Source: Diploptera punctata (taxonomy: Eukaryota > Arthropoda > Insecta > Blattodea > Blaberidae). From it: a stretch of DNA of 64,000 nt. The notes under the pieces were generated by a model. That model did no database searches. It was not told where the DNA came from and saw only the letters and a program-made list of their open reading frames with translations. The DNA is taken from assembly GCA_030220185.1 (NCBI GenBank), contig JASPKZ010007294.1, positions 423,001 to 487,000 on the forward strand, written 5' to 3'. Numbering within the stretch: the first letter of the stretch is position 1; each line of letters starts with the position of its first letter. The translations under genes were made by a program, and so were the position numbers. Shown one piece after another: positions 22,206 through 32,727 of this stretch.

Positions 22206-23002
22206 TACCCTGTCCACGCCGTAGCGTAGTGGTTAAGGCACTGAGCTATAAGCCGGAGGGTCCAGGGTTCAAGTCCCGTTGGGGTCAGGATTTTTAAACT
22301 GACCCAAACCCTCTGGCGGCACTATGGCCCTGGGGTCGACTCAGCCTCTAACGGAAATGAGTACCAGACGCTTGTTCTGGGGGTAAAGGCGGCCGTCACG
22401 CAGGGCTGACAACCCGGCTGACATAAAGTGCCGATTGTCTAGAAAAAGTAGGAGCCTTAACCTCCTACTACTCCAAGGGCCTCCGGGTCTGTTGTGGGAT
22501 CACTTTACTTACTTTACCCTGTCTGCTCTTAAAGTGATCCTCATCAAAGCAAAACCATGTGACCTGCTCGCTTTTCGTTGGTTATTGACACCGACGGACG
22601 TTGTAGAAGCAATAAGTACGCGAAAAAGTAGTTCCCTTCATCAAATTAAAAATATGGCCTCTGGGTATATTTGTTATTCTTCGTGAATGAAAATGATGGT
22701 ATTCAAAGCATACAAAATATTCTAAAATATATCTATTCAATAAGAAGGCCTACAACTTAAAATTGTTTATTATTTATGGGTGATGCATTTGAGTCATGCT
22801 TCAGTCATGAAACAAAATGGCTGAAAGTATCGAGTTTTCTGTTGCTGTGTCGTCATCTCCCTGTCAAAAGTGACAGTAATTGTGGCGCGAATGGTGGAAG
22901 TATATTGCTTCTACAACGTACGTCGGAGTTCATAACTAATGAAAAGCGAGCAGGTCACATGGTTTTGTTTTGACGAATATCACTTTAAGAATGGACAGGG
23001 TA
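22206..23002. mobile_element. Long-TIR DNA transposon interrupted by SINE C
   Basis: TACCCTGTC..TCTTAAAGTGAT on the left and its inverted counterpart ATCACTTTAAGAATGGACAGGGTA on the right, in separate blocks, open inverted arms that run for about 120 bp once the SINE is removed (through ACCATGTGACCTGCTCGC to GTTGTAGAAGCAAT). TA lies at 22204-22205 and 23003-23004. The remaining core is about 490 bp and codes for nothing recognisable, so this is a non-autonomous element. Confidence 0.87.
22215..22514 (+). mobile_element. SINE C, full length, 9-bp TSD
   Basis: The head is CCGTAGCGTAGTGGTTAAGG with B-box GGGTTCAAGTCCC. The body has GGGTCGACTCAGCCTCTAAC and GGCCGTCACGCAGGGCTGAC, and the end is ACTTTACTTACTT. 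TACCCTGTC at 22206-22214 is repeated at 22515-22523. This is the best-preserved C copy here and defines the family at 300 bp. Confidence 0.95.
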
Positions 23003-23084
23003 TAGATTGGTAAAAATTATTCTATGTCATATGACATCACAGTAATAAATATATCACATTTGTCATCATAGATGTCACTGCAGT

Positions 23085-23245
23085 TCATTTTGAGCTCTGC
23101 CCGCTGACAAAATATTTCTCCATTCATCCCTGTCCAACACTTTCTGTCTCCATCCTGTAACAATAATCATCTTAAGATTTTCTTCCAGGCTAATTCCACC
23201 TAATCATCTTCGCCTGCCTAATCTTCTACTTCCTTTAGATAGTCA
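23085..23245 (-). mobile_element. LINE C-terminal fragment
   Basis: One minus-strand frame reads GSRRLGRRR, a stop, then LEENLKMIIVTGWRQKVLDR and DEWRNILSAGRAQNELQ. This matches the usual LINE C-terminus (Arg-rich GRPR-type segment, then a W...DR..WR motif). It is an isolated 3' fragment of a family different from the (TTAG)n-tailed one. Confidence 0.72.
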
Positions 23246-24339
23246 TATTAAACCATATTATTAACAATAATCTAACAAGAGGTTGTATTTTTCTGAAAAA
23301 ATCAAGAGTTACAAAGTCGCGAGTGATTTCGTCTAATGAAAAACTCAACCTCGCGTTGGATTTGGAGTGACTATTTAGCGAATAATACATCATCAGAAGC
23401 TAAAAAATAATTATAATGTTTAATATTCACAAATGTGAGGTTATGTATTCCGATCTTACTTCCGGGTGATTTCTAAGCCGGCATATCTTTACTGTTAAAT
23501 CTCTTTGGGCTTGGGAAAAATCAATAACAGATGATTGTATGAGAAGTAACTATTAACAATAATGCAGATTCATTATACAATATTTAATAATTTTTTAGAG
23601 CAACAGAACTAACCATACTTTTTTTCTAGTAATTTTTTGAAATTGTTTTCTTTGGCATTCCTAGCTATATCACAGGCATATCGGTCGTGCATTGTTGAAT
23701 CGATATCCTTGTCAAATAAGTTAATTTGCGGAGATATATCTCATTACGAGCAGGAAGAGGCAAGTTTATCGGTCTATGAGATAAATAGTCAATTAAATGG
23801 TCTTGATACTGATAAATGATGGGAATCTTCATATTTGTAAGACATTAAATAAGTAATTAATGCTAAACTACTCAACGTTTCAATAACTCTTAGACTATAT
23901 TAATACAATATTTAAACAGCAATTAGACAATGTTTAAATGATTATTAGGCTAGGTCTATACTAATTTAGGGAGATTGTACAAAAATAGTCTAATGTAAGC
24001 CTACGTAACAAATAAAGGTTTAACGCACTTATCTGATATGAAATCGTCCCAGTTTCATTCATAAAGTCTTTTGCGTACTTGTTACATAAATAGATGTTAA
24101 CACCTGCCATTTAGCGTTTATGAATAGCTTTTACATAAATTTAACTTTTATTAAATGATAAAAAAATGCATATGGCCACTGATTTATTAAGAACACCAAC
24201 CATGACGCACTTCATAGTACTGTTATTTAGAAAGTCCTTGATTCAATACTTAAAGTGTTCTATATTTTTGTGTTTTTATGGCAATTCCTGAAGGGATTGA
24301 CGGATTATCAACCCCTCAACATCTATTTTCTACCTCTCT
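23246..24339. other. AT-rich sequence, nothing assigned
   Basis: Around 23310-23420 there is a block (GAGTGATTTCGTC, GGAGTGACTATTTAGCGAA) that resembles part of repeat F, but the match is short. No coding feature. Confidence 0.4.
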
Positions 24340-24344
24340 CTATC

Positions 24345-24347
24345 TCT

Positions 24348-24431
<84 letters not shown>
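24345..24431. repeat. Compound (CT)n-(TA)n microsatellite
   Basis: C-run, then (CT)n to about 24398, then (TA)n to 24431. Long Ser-Leu and Ile-Tyr reading frames across it are artefacts of the repeat. Confidence 0.93.
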
Positions 24432-24434
<3 letters not shown>

Positions 24435-24774
24435 CTTTGTATTCAGTGGTCTGTTTTATTTTCTTGAGAAGTGGGTCTTGTTTACTACGGATCGCACACC
24501 ACGGACCCTTTATTTCTATACAGATTCTACATGTTCTAAGTGAAACATTTCATGCAAAACAGTATGACGAAAAAATCAATAACTCCAAACTCTTTCAAAG
24601 TTTTATATTTAACTGTTTAAGTAGTAGACCGATATATGATTCATACACAAAACCATGTTTCCATTAGCTAAAACTGTAAACGATTGTGTCACTGATTAAC
24701 TAACTGACATTATCGAATCCCTATGTTTGTAGCCTGTGCGGATATAAGGTCTCCATACATCTCTATTCAGATCA

Positions 24775-24996
24775 GTCCGTCGCGGTAGCGTAGACGGTAG
24801 AGTCCCTACCTTCCCACTCCGGCGATCCGGGTTCGATACCTGGCGGGGCAGGAGATTTTAAATGTCCACCTTGGGTCTGGGTATGTGTGTGCTGTCCTTG
24901 TGTCTATGTGAGAATTAAAGAAGGTTAACAAACAGGTAGAACAAAAAAAGGGGTAAAACAAGAAGGAAAACCAGTATAAAGGAAAAAAAAAAAAGA
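24775..24996 (+). mobile_element. SINE D (single copy)
   Basis: Head TCGCGGTAGCGTAGACGGTA with B-box CCGGGTTCGATACC. The body has GTCCACCTTGGGTCTGGG, and the tail is A-rich with a final 12-base A run. AGATC before the element and after the A run suggests a short TSD of 5 bp. No second clear copy occurs in the window. Confidence 0.8.
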
Positions 24997-25054
24997 TCTA
25001 ATGTTTTCCAGGCATCCCTGTAAAATTTGCCTCTATGTTTTTATTCACTTCCAC

Positions 25055-25413
25055 CAGTTTGGCATTTCGACATTTCTGGTATTCTCTCCTGACATTGGCG
25101 TATTTAACCCCACTTCTGAGGTTAGGGCGCCTAGAAGGCGTGGTTATGTTGCACCAATGATATGATGGGTGATATTGATGCGTCAGAAGATGCCTTAATC
25201 CTAAACTTAATGTAATGAGGTGATTACATAATGCTAATGATGATCAGATGATGTTCGGGGACCGTTTGGTCCATAAAGTATGCTGACATTTGTCTCACAG
25301 GTGAGGAAAAAAATCGAAAATACCTCACACAGTAAACTTGTCCCTAACGGGGGTGGAACCCGGGCCCGCTGTGTGATAATGAAGCATGCTATCTCGAGAA
25401 CACAGCGGTGGAC
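25055..25413 (-). mobile_element. SINE A, tail type 2, nested in LINE tail
   Basis: Right-end head with GTGTTCTCGAGATAGCATGC, B-box GGGTTCCACCCCC (mutated) and body ACAAATGTCAGC on the minus strand. The type 2 tail (TGATATGATGGGTGATATTG..., TTGGCGTATTTAACCCCAC) is at the left. It interrupts the LINE fragment described for 24690-25765. Confidence 0.88.
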
Positions 25414-25974
25414 TTCTCTCAGATTATTATTAATGTTATTTTCTCATATTTTTTGTCCCACTTACTGGGCGATTTCCCTCTGGTTTCCATAGAAGATTCC
25501 ATGCCCCTCTTTCATTCCCTATTCCTGCCACATATCCTTCCTATCCCAGACTACGAGACCTAACTGTTCTTATTACCTATATCTGCTTTCACATAAAAAT
25601 CATATAAGTAGCTCACTGTTATGCAGTCTATTCCATTCGCTTGATTGTTCATCTCTCTTTCGTCCAAAATGTTTCTAAAAACTTTATTCTTAAATAGGCT
25701 ACTCGTAATATTTTCTCCTCCCTTAAAGTAACAGACTGTGTTTCCCAACCATATAACGTGAAGAAAAACACTGCGTAACTTTTTTTAAAGAGAATTTGGG
25801 ATGACAAGAGTCCCTGTAATGCGTAATAGCATGCGTTTCCAGAGATGAGTCTATAGTTAATCTCTATTGATATGTGATTATTAATAAAACAATTTATTGT
25901 CTCTTGATTATAAATGGATGAGTGTTGGTTAGGATGTTTTAAGTGGTGTAGCCTAAATATTGATGGTATTTAAA

Positions 25975-27954
25975 TATTATTATCGATATTAATATTATTA
26001 ATATTAATATTATTTTATTATTATTATTAGTAGTAGTATTCATTGTTTAGGCTTATTTACCAGCCTGTTCCAGCTCCAAATTGCTGCTCTTCCCATCTTT
26101 TCCTTGGTCTTCCCAAACTTCTTCTTCCTCATGGTGAATAGCTGTATGCTGCTTTTGGTATTCTATTCTCAGTCAACCTTGCCAACTGTTCTTTCCAGTT
26201 TGTTCTGTATTTCTCTATTGTTGTGTTTAATTCTTCTACTTTTAGTTGTCTTATTTCTGTGTTATGTTTTATGTCTGTTCTTTGATATCCTGCTATTGGT
26301 CTGAGGAATCTCATTTCAGCAGCTTGTATTCTGGCAGATTGTTGTGTTGTCACTGTCCATGTTTCGGATCCATAAGTAATAATAGGCACTGCCATTGTCT
26401 TGTATAATTTCATTATAGAGTCTTTCCTGGCTTTATTTTTCAAAGTTCTTTTTAGTGTTCCTGTTATATAATTAAACTTATTTAGTTTGTTATTTATATC
26501 TGTTTCCGCTGTGTATGATATTTCGCAACCTAGGAAGTTATATCTTACCACTTGTTCTATTGGTTTATTTTCTAATATTATCTTTGTCCGAACTGGATGA
26601 GCGCCCTTGAAGGCCATTGTTTTTTATTTTTGTGAGGATATTTCCATGTTGTATTTTTTTGATATTTCATTTAGTTTATATAGCATTCTTTGTAGTTCGT
26701 CTTCTGTTTTTGCTATTAAAATCTGGTCATCTGCAAAGGCTACTGTTTTTATTACTATATTTCCTAAGTTAATTCCCCCAGTCGTCATTTGCTTCCATGA
26801 TCTTATCATGTCGTCGAAATAAATGTTAAAAAGAGTGGTTGATAGTGGACAACCTTGTCTAACTCCTCCTGTTATATGTATTAGTTACCTTTCATTTATT
26901 TTTATTTTTGTTTTCTCATACATTTTCTTAATTACTGTTATCAAGTGTAGTGGAATTCCTTTTTCACTTAATATGTTCCATAATTTTGGTCTAGACACTT
27001 TATCAAAGGCCTTCTTATAATCTGTAAAGAGGATGTGCGTCTCTAAGTTGAATTCTCTTCGCTTCTCTATTATTTGTTTTAAAGTGAATACGTTGTCTGT
27101 GCAGCTTCTTCCTTTCCTAAAACCTGACTGTTCTTGTGATATTATTGCGTCTACTATAGTTGTTAATCTTTGATTGATCATTTTTGCATATATTTTGTAT
27201 GCTGCACATAGTAAGCTTATGCCTCTATAGTTTTCTGGCTTTGTTTTATCGCCTTTTTCAAATATTGAGATTATTTTTCCAATTTTCCATTCTTCTGGTA
27301 TTGTATTTTGTTTCCAGCACTTGTTATAGAATTTAAATAACCTTTCTTGAAAATTCTTTGGGGCATTTTTTATCAATTCTATGTTTATATTGTCTATCCC
27401 GCATGCTTTATTATTTTTACATTTCTTTAATATTTCTATAATTTCTTGCATCTCTAATTCATCTACTTCTGCATATTGTTCGTTTGTTTGTACGAGTGTT
27501 ATTTCTTCTTTATTTTGTTTGTCCGTCCACAGTTCTTTATAATAATTTTCTAATTCTATATCTTGTATAGTTAGCAGATTTGTTTTGTCTTTTACATTAG
27601 AGTTAAGGCTTATAAATGTATATACTTTGTCTTGTCCGTGTAAATTGTGTTCCATTTCTGCTATGTATCTATCCCAGTGTTCTCTATTTAATTTTATGGT
27701 ACATATTTTTTTTACTAATGCTCTTGTTCTATTATATTCTATTCTGTTTTGGTCAATCTTATTGTCTAAGTATTTTAAGTAGGCCTCCTTTTTATCTCTT
27801 AGCAATTTCTGGATTTCGGGATCCCATTCTTTTAGTCCTTTCTTTCTTCCTCCTACTTTCTTTGTTCCTAATACTTCTTTTGCTGCTTTATGTATCAGTC
27901 CTTTTATACTATTCCATTCTTCTTCAATTTCCTTTTTTGGCTCTTCCACATTTG

Positions 27955-27955
<1 letters not shown>
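25975..27955 (-). mobile_element. Non-LTR retrotransposon, 5'-truncated, nearly open
   Basis: A minus-strand element carries reverse transcriptase and C-terminal coding sequence, a short 3' UTR and an (AAT)-rich tail near 25975-26040. Its 5' side abuts the giant AAT/ATT microsatellite at 27957. The apurinic endonuclease domain is missing, and no TSD can be set because simple repeats flank both ends. Confidence 0.88.
26057..27949 (-). pseudogene. LINE reverse transcriptase with three stops
   Basis: One frame runs from 27949 down to a final stop at 26057-26059, about 630 codons. Only three in-frame stops break it (TAA at 26885-26887, TAA at 26624-26626, TGA at 26129-26131), and there are no frameshifts. 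Domains in order: a linker, KACGIDNINIELIKNA and EEWKIGKIISIFEKGDKTKP with NYRGISLL (RT fingers). Then come ISQEQSGFRKGRSCTDNVF, TDYKKAFDKVSR (palm A), GGVRQGCPLSTTLFNIY, AFADDQILIAKTEDE (catalytic FADD), YNFLGCEISYTAETDI, ITYGSETWTVTTQQSARIQ, and the C-terminal GRRSLGRPRKRWEE. The few lesions suggest fairly recent inactivation. Confidence 0.9.
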
Positions 27956-27956
<1 letters not shown>

Positions 27957-28029
<73 letters not shown>

Positions 28030-28100
28030 TAATAAAATAATAATAATAATAATAATAATAATGATAATAATAATTATTATTATTATTATCATTATTATTA

Positions 28101-28185
<85 letters not shown>

Positions 28186-28210
28186 TATTATTATTATTAT
28201 TATTATTATT
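27957..28210. repeat. Giant compound (AAT)n/(ATT)n microsatellite
   Basis: About 110 bp of AAT-type repeat is followed by about 140 bp of ATT-type repeat with few interruptions. The two halves are complementary, so the tract could fold into a long hairpin. All Ile-, Asn-, Leu- or Tyr-rich frames here come from the repeat. Confidence 0.95.
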
Positions 28211-29304
28211 GCCGGGTTAGGAGAACATTTATCTTCACGCAAGTGAAGAAGCGCTTAACTTGGAGGGAAGTAACTCGAATTCCATTAGGTAACTTCTTAT
28301 AGGTATGGTTAATACATTTAAAAGTCACTTGAACCACTGTTCAGGTAGCTATGTTAATGGATAAAATTATCAAATTTGTTTCTGAGATCTCGGTCTTCCT
28401 CATGTGTGTAAAACTTCGACTAAAACTTCGTTGTAGATTATCTTATCAACAACTGAAGATGGAACATGTTCTTAAAGGCCTGCAATTATGTTTTTACGGA
28501 CGTCTTTACATATTTGTGGACGACTGATAACTCAGGTAAAAATTTGTAACTTTTACCTTTTATTTAGGTACGTTTACCAAGTTGTTACATAATGTAGGGT
28601 CTATTCTTGTATTTGTTCGTAAAACTATGAAAGAGATATTTCAATATAATTACGAAAAAATACGTAAGATTCATAACCTGATAGTATAATATTGTTACAA
28701 TAGTTTTATTAAACGTGCAAAGAAACTAGTTTTCCCAACATATTCTGTCAGTAAGAAGGTTAGAAGTCAGTTATATGACGGATTCGCGACGATCGTCGAC
28801 CGACAGTAGGTGTACATGATCTACATTTAACGAATGTCGTCAAATCAAAACAAAAGTAAACCGGTCTTGTGTTGTGTCGACAGAATGAGTAACCTGCTTC
28901 ATATCATGTGAAACAAGTCTGTCCATCAAGTACGTCGCCAACTTAACGTTCGTGATTCTACTTTGGCTCACCAGATTTCTCCTAGGGGAGAACAGATTGA
29001 ATTTTCTATTTTATCACATTACGTATTTTTCATATCCTTCAAAATACCTTCTTTATGAGAATTCATAAATTTTATCATCTGTAACTAGTTAAACTGTCTA
29101 CACAGAAATACATTATGAAATTCTTTAAAATGTGATTAGAGTTGTAATTTTATAGCTCCATAGAATTAAATTCAGTGGTTTCAAATTAACTACTGTTTTG
29201 GCAGAGTAAGCACATCTTCACTTCAAAAAATACTGATAGCGTCACATTTTATCTCAGGTAAGTTTATAAATCACAAATGACTTACACATTGGTCCTATAA
29301 CATA
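28211..29304. other. Unassigned sequence with a CpG-rich patch
   Basis: Around 28770-28880 CpG is locally frequent (GGATTCGCGACGATCGTCGA). A donor-like CAG|GTAAGT is at 29256-29264. Neither is enough to call an exon. The sequence just after the microsatellite may be repetitive, but I find no second copy here. Confidence 0.35.
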
Positions 29305-31590
29305 TTCATAAATACACCTGGACGTCCCCAGATGGAGAAACTCGGAACCAGATAGATCATGTATTAGTGGATAAACGCTGGCACAGCAGCATCATCGATG
29401 TTAGATCAGTTAGAGGGACAGACTGCAATTCGGATCATCATCTGGTCAGAGTGAAAATCAAACAACGGCTATCGCTTATGAGAGGAACAATTGCTAAAGA
29501 TGATTCTGTAAAATTTGAATTAAAAAACTTGAAAAATGATGAAATACGGCAAGAATACCAAATCAAAATTGCTAATAGATTTGAAGTACTGGGATCTTCA
29601 GATGACAATGTTGCAAACGAAGAAGAAACTGATATAAATAAAGAATGGGAGGCTATAAGAGATACTACTAAATTGTCAGCATCAGAAAGCATTGCTTGAT
29701 TAAAAAAGAGGCAAAACAAGAAATGGTTTGATGAGGAATGTGCCGACATTGTGAAGAAAAAAGAAAGCTAGCAAAATTGAAATGGTTACACGAGCCAAAT
29801 GAGGTAAATTTAGAGCAATTGGGTAGTATTAGACGGGAAACCACCAAGTTACTAAAGAGTAAAAAGAGGGAATATTTGAGAGAGAAGATTAATGATCTTG
29901 AAATGAATGCAAAAAATAGGAACATTAGAGAATTATATCAGGGAATTAGGATAGAGAAGAAAGGGTTTCAGGCTAGAACAAACACAATTCGGAATGAAAA
30001 TGGGGATATGATTGCAGATTCCAGGAGTATATTAAATAGATGGAAAAGTTACTTTAATCAGCTATTAAATGTACATACAGAACAGGACATTGAGGAGGAT
30101 AATTTACAGACAGCAGAAATGCTAGTCGCAGAACCAAGTGCATTAGAGGTTGAAATGGCGATAGAAAAATTGAAGATGTATAAAGCATCAGGTTCAGATG
30201 AGATCCCAGCAGAACTGATAAAATCAGGGGGAGAAAAATTGATGGACAAGATACGCTGGTTGCTTAGTATGATTTGGGAGAAAGAAGCTCTTCCAGATGA
30301 ATGGAAGGAATCAATTATCGTACCAATTTATAAGAAAGGAGATAAAACTGATTGCAACAACTACAGGGGCATCTCAACATACTTTCAACTTCGTACAAAA
30401 TTCTAGCAAATATATTAGTAAGCAGACTTACTCCCTATATTGATGACATTCTAGGAGATCATCAATGTGCATTTAGAAGAAACAGGTCTACAACAGATCA
30501 GATTTTTAGTATAAGACAGATTTTAGAAAAGAAATGGGAATATAATGGTACTGTACATCAACTATATGTAGACTTCAAAAAAGCATATGATTCGATTAAG
30601 AGGGAAAAGTTATATAGTATCCTGCTGGAGTTCGGAATTCCTAAAAAGTTAGTTAGACTTATACGAATGTGTCTGAATGGCACAAAGAGTAGGGTGCGTG
30701 TAGGCAAAGAGTTTTCGGACACTTTTGAAATCCAGAATGGTTTGAAGCTAGGAGATGCACTATCCCCTCTACTATTTAATTTTGTACTAGAGCATGCCAT
30801 TAAATCTTTAGAGAATGAGGAAGGCTTACAACTCAATGGTATTAATAAGCTGTTAGTTTATGCTGATGATGTAGTATTATTGGCCGATAGCGAGGAGATA
30901 CTAAAGGACAACACGCACACACTATTGAGTAACACTAAGAAATTAGGACTGGAAGTAAATATCAATAAAACTAAATATATGGTCACATGTAGGAATTCAT
31001 TATATAATGGAAATGGACAGCTAATGACAAATGAGGGAAATTTTGAGGAAGTGGCTGAATTCAAATATCTGGGAACAATAATCACAAATAGGAATGAGAT
31101 GCAGAAAGAAATTAAACATAGGCTCAATTCTGGAAATGCGTGCTATTATGCATTGCAGAGACACGTGCATATCCCAACTCCTTTCAAAAAACGTTATTTA
31201 AACTGAAAAATTATAAAACTAGGTATTCTAACAGTCTATATTATATGGATGCGCAACATGGACGCTTAATTTAAGGGAGGAAGAAAGGAGCTTAAAAGTA
31301 TTTGAGAATAAAAAGTACGTAGGAAAACATGTTTTGGACCAAAGAGAGATGAACAGACAGGTGAATGGAGAAATACTACATCAACAATGAACTACATGGT
31401 CTTTATAGGAAGCCAGATATCATAAGAACAGTTAAGTCTCGTTAGACTGCCCGATGGGGAGGACATGTTGCCCGTATGGGGAATGAAAGGCATGCAAAGA
31501 GCTTGCATGGAAGCTTCTTGTAGGAACGCCAGAGGGACAACGCCCAGTTGGTAGAACCAAGAATGAGGTGGGGAGAATAACATTAACTAT
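29305..31590 (+). pseudogene. LINE endonuclease-RT polyprotein, frameshifted
   Basis: The endonuclease end shows ETRNQIDHVLVDKRWHSS and NSDHHLVRVKI, the SDH motif of apurinic-type endonucleases. RT follows: KASGSDEIPAELIKSGGEK, DEWKESIIVPIYKKGDKTD, NNYRGIS, FRRNRSTTDQIF, LYVDFKKAYDSIKRE (palm A), GLKLGDALSPLLFNFVLE and LLVYADDVVLLADSEE (catalytic YADD). After that come FKYLGTIITNRNEMQKEIKH and a degraded C-terminus. Reading frames change near 29698-29740 and 30400 and fail after 31206, so no product is possible. RTE-like affinity is a guess from the YKKGD and NYRGI style. Confidence 0.9.
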
Positions 31591-31802
31591 TTAATACACA
31601 CGTGATCTTCGTGGTGATAAAATATTAAAATATATATGCAGTCAATCTGCCAATTTCATGGCCAATTAATGTTGTAAAAGGGTCAACAAGTTTTTACAGC
31701 CAAGCTGTCATTCTCAAGACCAGATCCGATATTGACCATGGTAAAAACATTTTTCTTTAAACATTAGATGGTGAAATGGGCATATTGACTGCATATATAT
31801 TT
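31591..31802. mobile_element. Unclassified 212-bp insert with 13-bp TSD
   Basis: TAACATTAACTAT occurs at 31578-31590 and again at 31803-31815. Other copies of this LINE have the motif once, so everything between is an insertion. Inside are complementary 22-bp arms at 31625-31646 and 31784-31805 (TGCAGTCAAT / ATTGACTGCA cores). The right arm reaches the insertion boundary, while the left lies 34 bp inside it. There is no tRNA-like box and no poly-A. The asymmetry and long TSD do not match Tc1, hAT or the SINEs here. Confidence 0.85.
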
Positions 31803-32044
31803 TAACATTAACTATGATTTGAGGGAAGTAGATTATACAGGGAATGATTGGAAAGTGTTAGCTCAGGATAGGGATGTATGGAGAGCGTATGTCCGCGCGG
31901 CCATGAACCTACGGGTTCGATAGTGCCAGTGAGTAAGTAAGAGTATTGGCCCTATAACTCCTCCAGTAGTCTACTGAAAATAATTCTATTTATTTTCAGG
32001 TGCGATTTTTGTATTTTTAATTATAATAATAAAACGTATTTAAT

Positions 32045-32047
<3 letters not shown>

Positions 32048-32114
<67 letters not shown>
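32048..32114. repeat. (CT)n microsatellite
   Basis: About 67 bp of perfect CT repeat shortly after the LINE 3' end. Confidence 0.95.
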
Positions 32115-32117
<3 letters not shown>

Positions 32118-32393
32118 CCTTAATTTAATCTCTCCGTTATAGGTACTTTTACTTGCCCTTCGTCAGCCTGATCTTACTGCGACGTGACATGTCAGGAAAC
32201 GATTTATAAATCAATATCACACACATAGCCTATGTACATATATGATCATATAAGGATATGAAAGACCTGCTTGGATGAGTGGTCAGCTCAATTCAAGGGC
32301 CACTCCGAGACAATACGAACATTTAAGACAAGACACACCATTCACTGAGTCATAAAACAAGACGAATATGATATGGATGATTATTATGATGGG

Positions 32394-32563
32394 TTAGTTG
32401 ATGTTCGGGAATCACTTCAGCCTTAATATTTCCCGAATTTATCTTACATATGAGGAAAAACCCGAAAAAAAACTCACACAGGAAATTTGTCTCGATCGGT
32501 GTTCGAACATGGGCTCAGTGCATACGAAGCAACGACGTTTACCCAGAGATTACAGTGGTAGAC
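32394..32563 (-). mobile_element. SINE A, old head and body fragment
   Basis: GAGGAAAAACCCG, TTGTCTCGATCGG and a mutated head (CCAGAGATTACAGTGGTAGAC) align with A copies. The tail is absent. The frame at 32398-32619 is SINE sequence. Confidence 0.72.
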
Positions 32564-32640
32564 TATTTAATTTTAGCTCAAAATTAATTATTCCGCATAA
32601 AAGCATTTTTGAAGGCTAAACTACTTTCAGTTTAAATAAA

Positions 32641-32684
32641 TATGTTATTATTATTATTAATATTATTATTATTAATATTATTAC

Positions 32685-32727
<43 letters not shown>
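32641..32727. repeat. (ATT)n microsatellite
   Basis: An imperfect ATT repeat with some AATATT interruptions, probably a decayed retroelement tail. Confidence 0.92.

Larger units (their letters stand above)
24690..25765 (-). mobile_element. LINE 3'-end fragment split by two SINEs
   Basis: Three pieces (24690-24774, 24997-25054, 25414-25765) read in order as one 3' end of the (TTAG)n-tailed LINE. Landmarks are GTCTCCATACATCTCTATTC, CTAATGTTTTCCAGGCATCC, then TTAATGTTATT, CTTACTGGGCGATTTCCCTC and CTACGAGACCTAACTGTTCT. SINE D and SINE A occupy the gaps. Confidence 0.83.
29305..31935 (+). mobile_element. Non-LTR retrotransposon with 3' end, 5'-truncated
   Basis: It runs from the last part of an endonuclease domain through reverse transcriptase to the family 3' end CGATAGTGCCAGTGAGTAAG. 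It carries its own 212-bp insertion at 31591-31802. It is the longest copy of the family whose 3' fragments lie at 180, 4160, 5715, 16680, 17745, 24690, 41668, 56690 and 63845. Confidence 0.9.

Noticed and set aside
22215..22290. Possible tRNA gene (good A and B boxes)
   Set aside because: It is the head of a SINE C with a TSD and body. The cloverleaf is imperfect. The same applies to the A, B, D and E heads.
24278..24667. 129-codon Ser/Leu/Ile-rich frame
   Set aside because: Generated by (CT)n and (TA)n repeats.
27890..28246. Long Ile/Tyr/Asn-rich reading frames
   Set aside because: Produced by the AAT/ATT microsatellite; no real coding sequence.
29256..29264. Splice donor-like CAGGTAAGT as a second host exon
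   Set aside because: No open frame, CpG island or acceptor supports it; chance occurrence is likely.
31591..31802. Hammerhead ribozyme in the small insert
   Set aside because: The conserved CTGATGA and GAAA core elements are not present on either strand as far as I can see.
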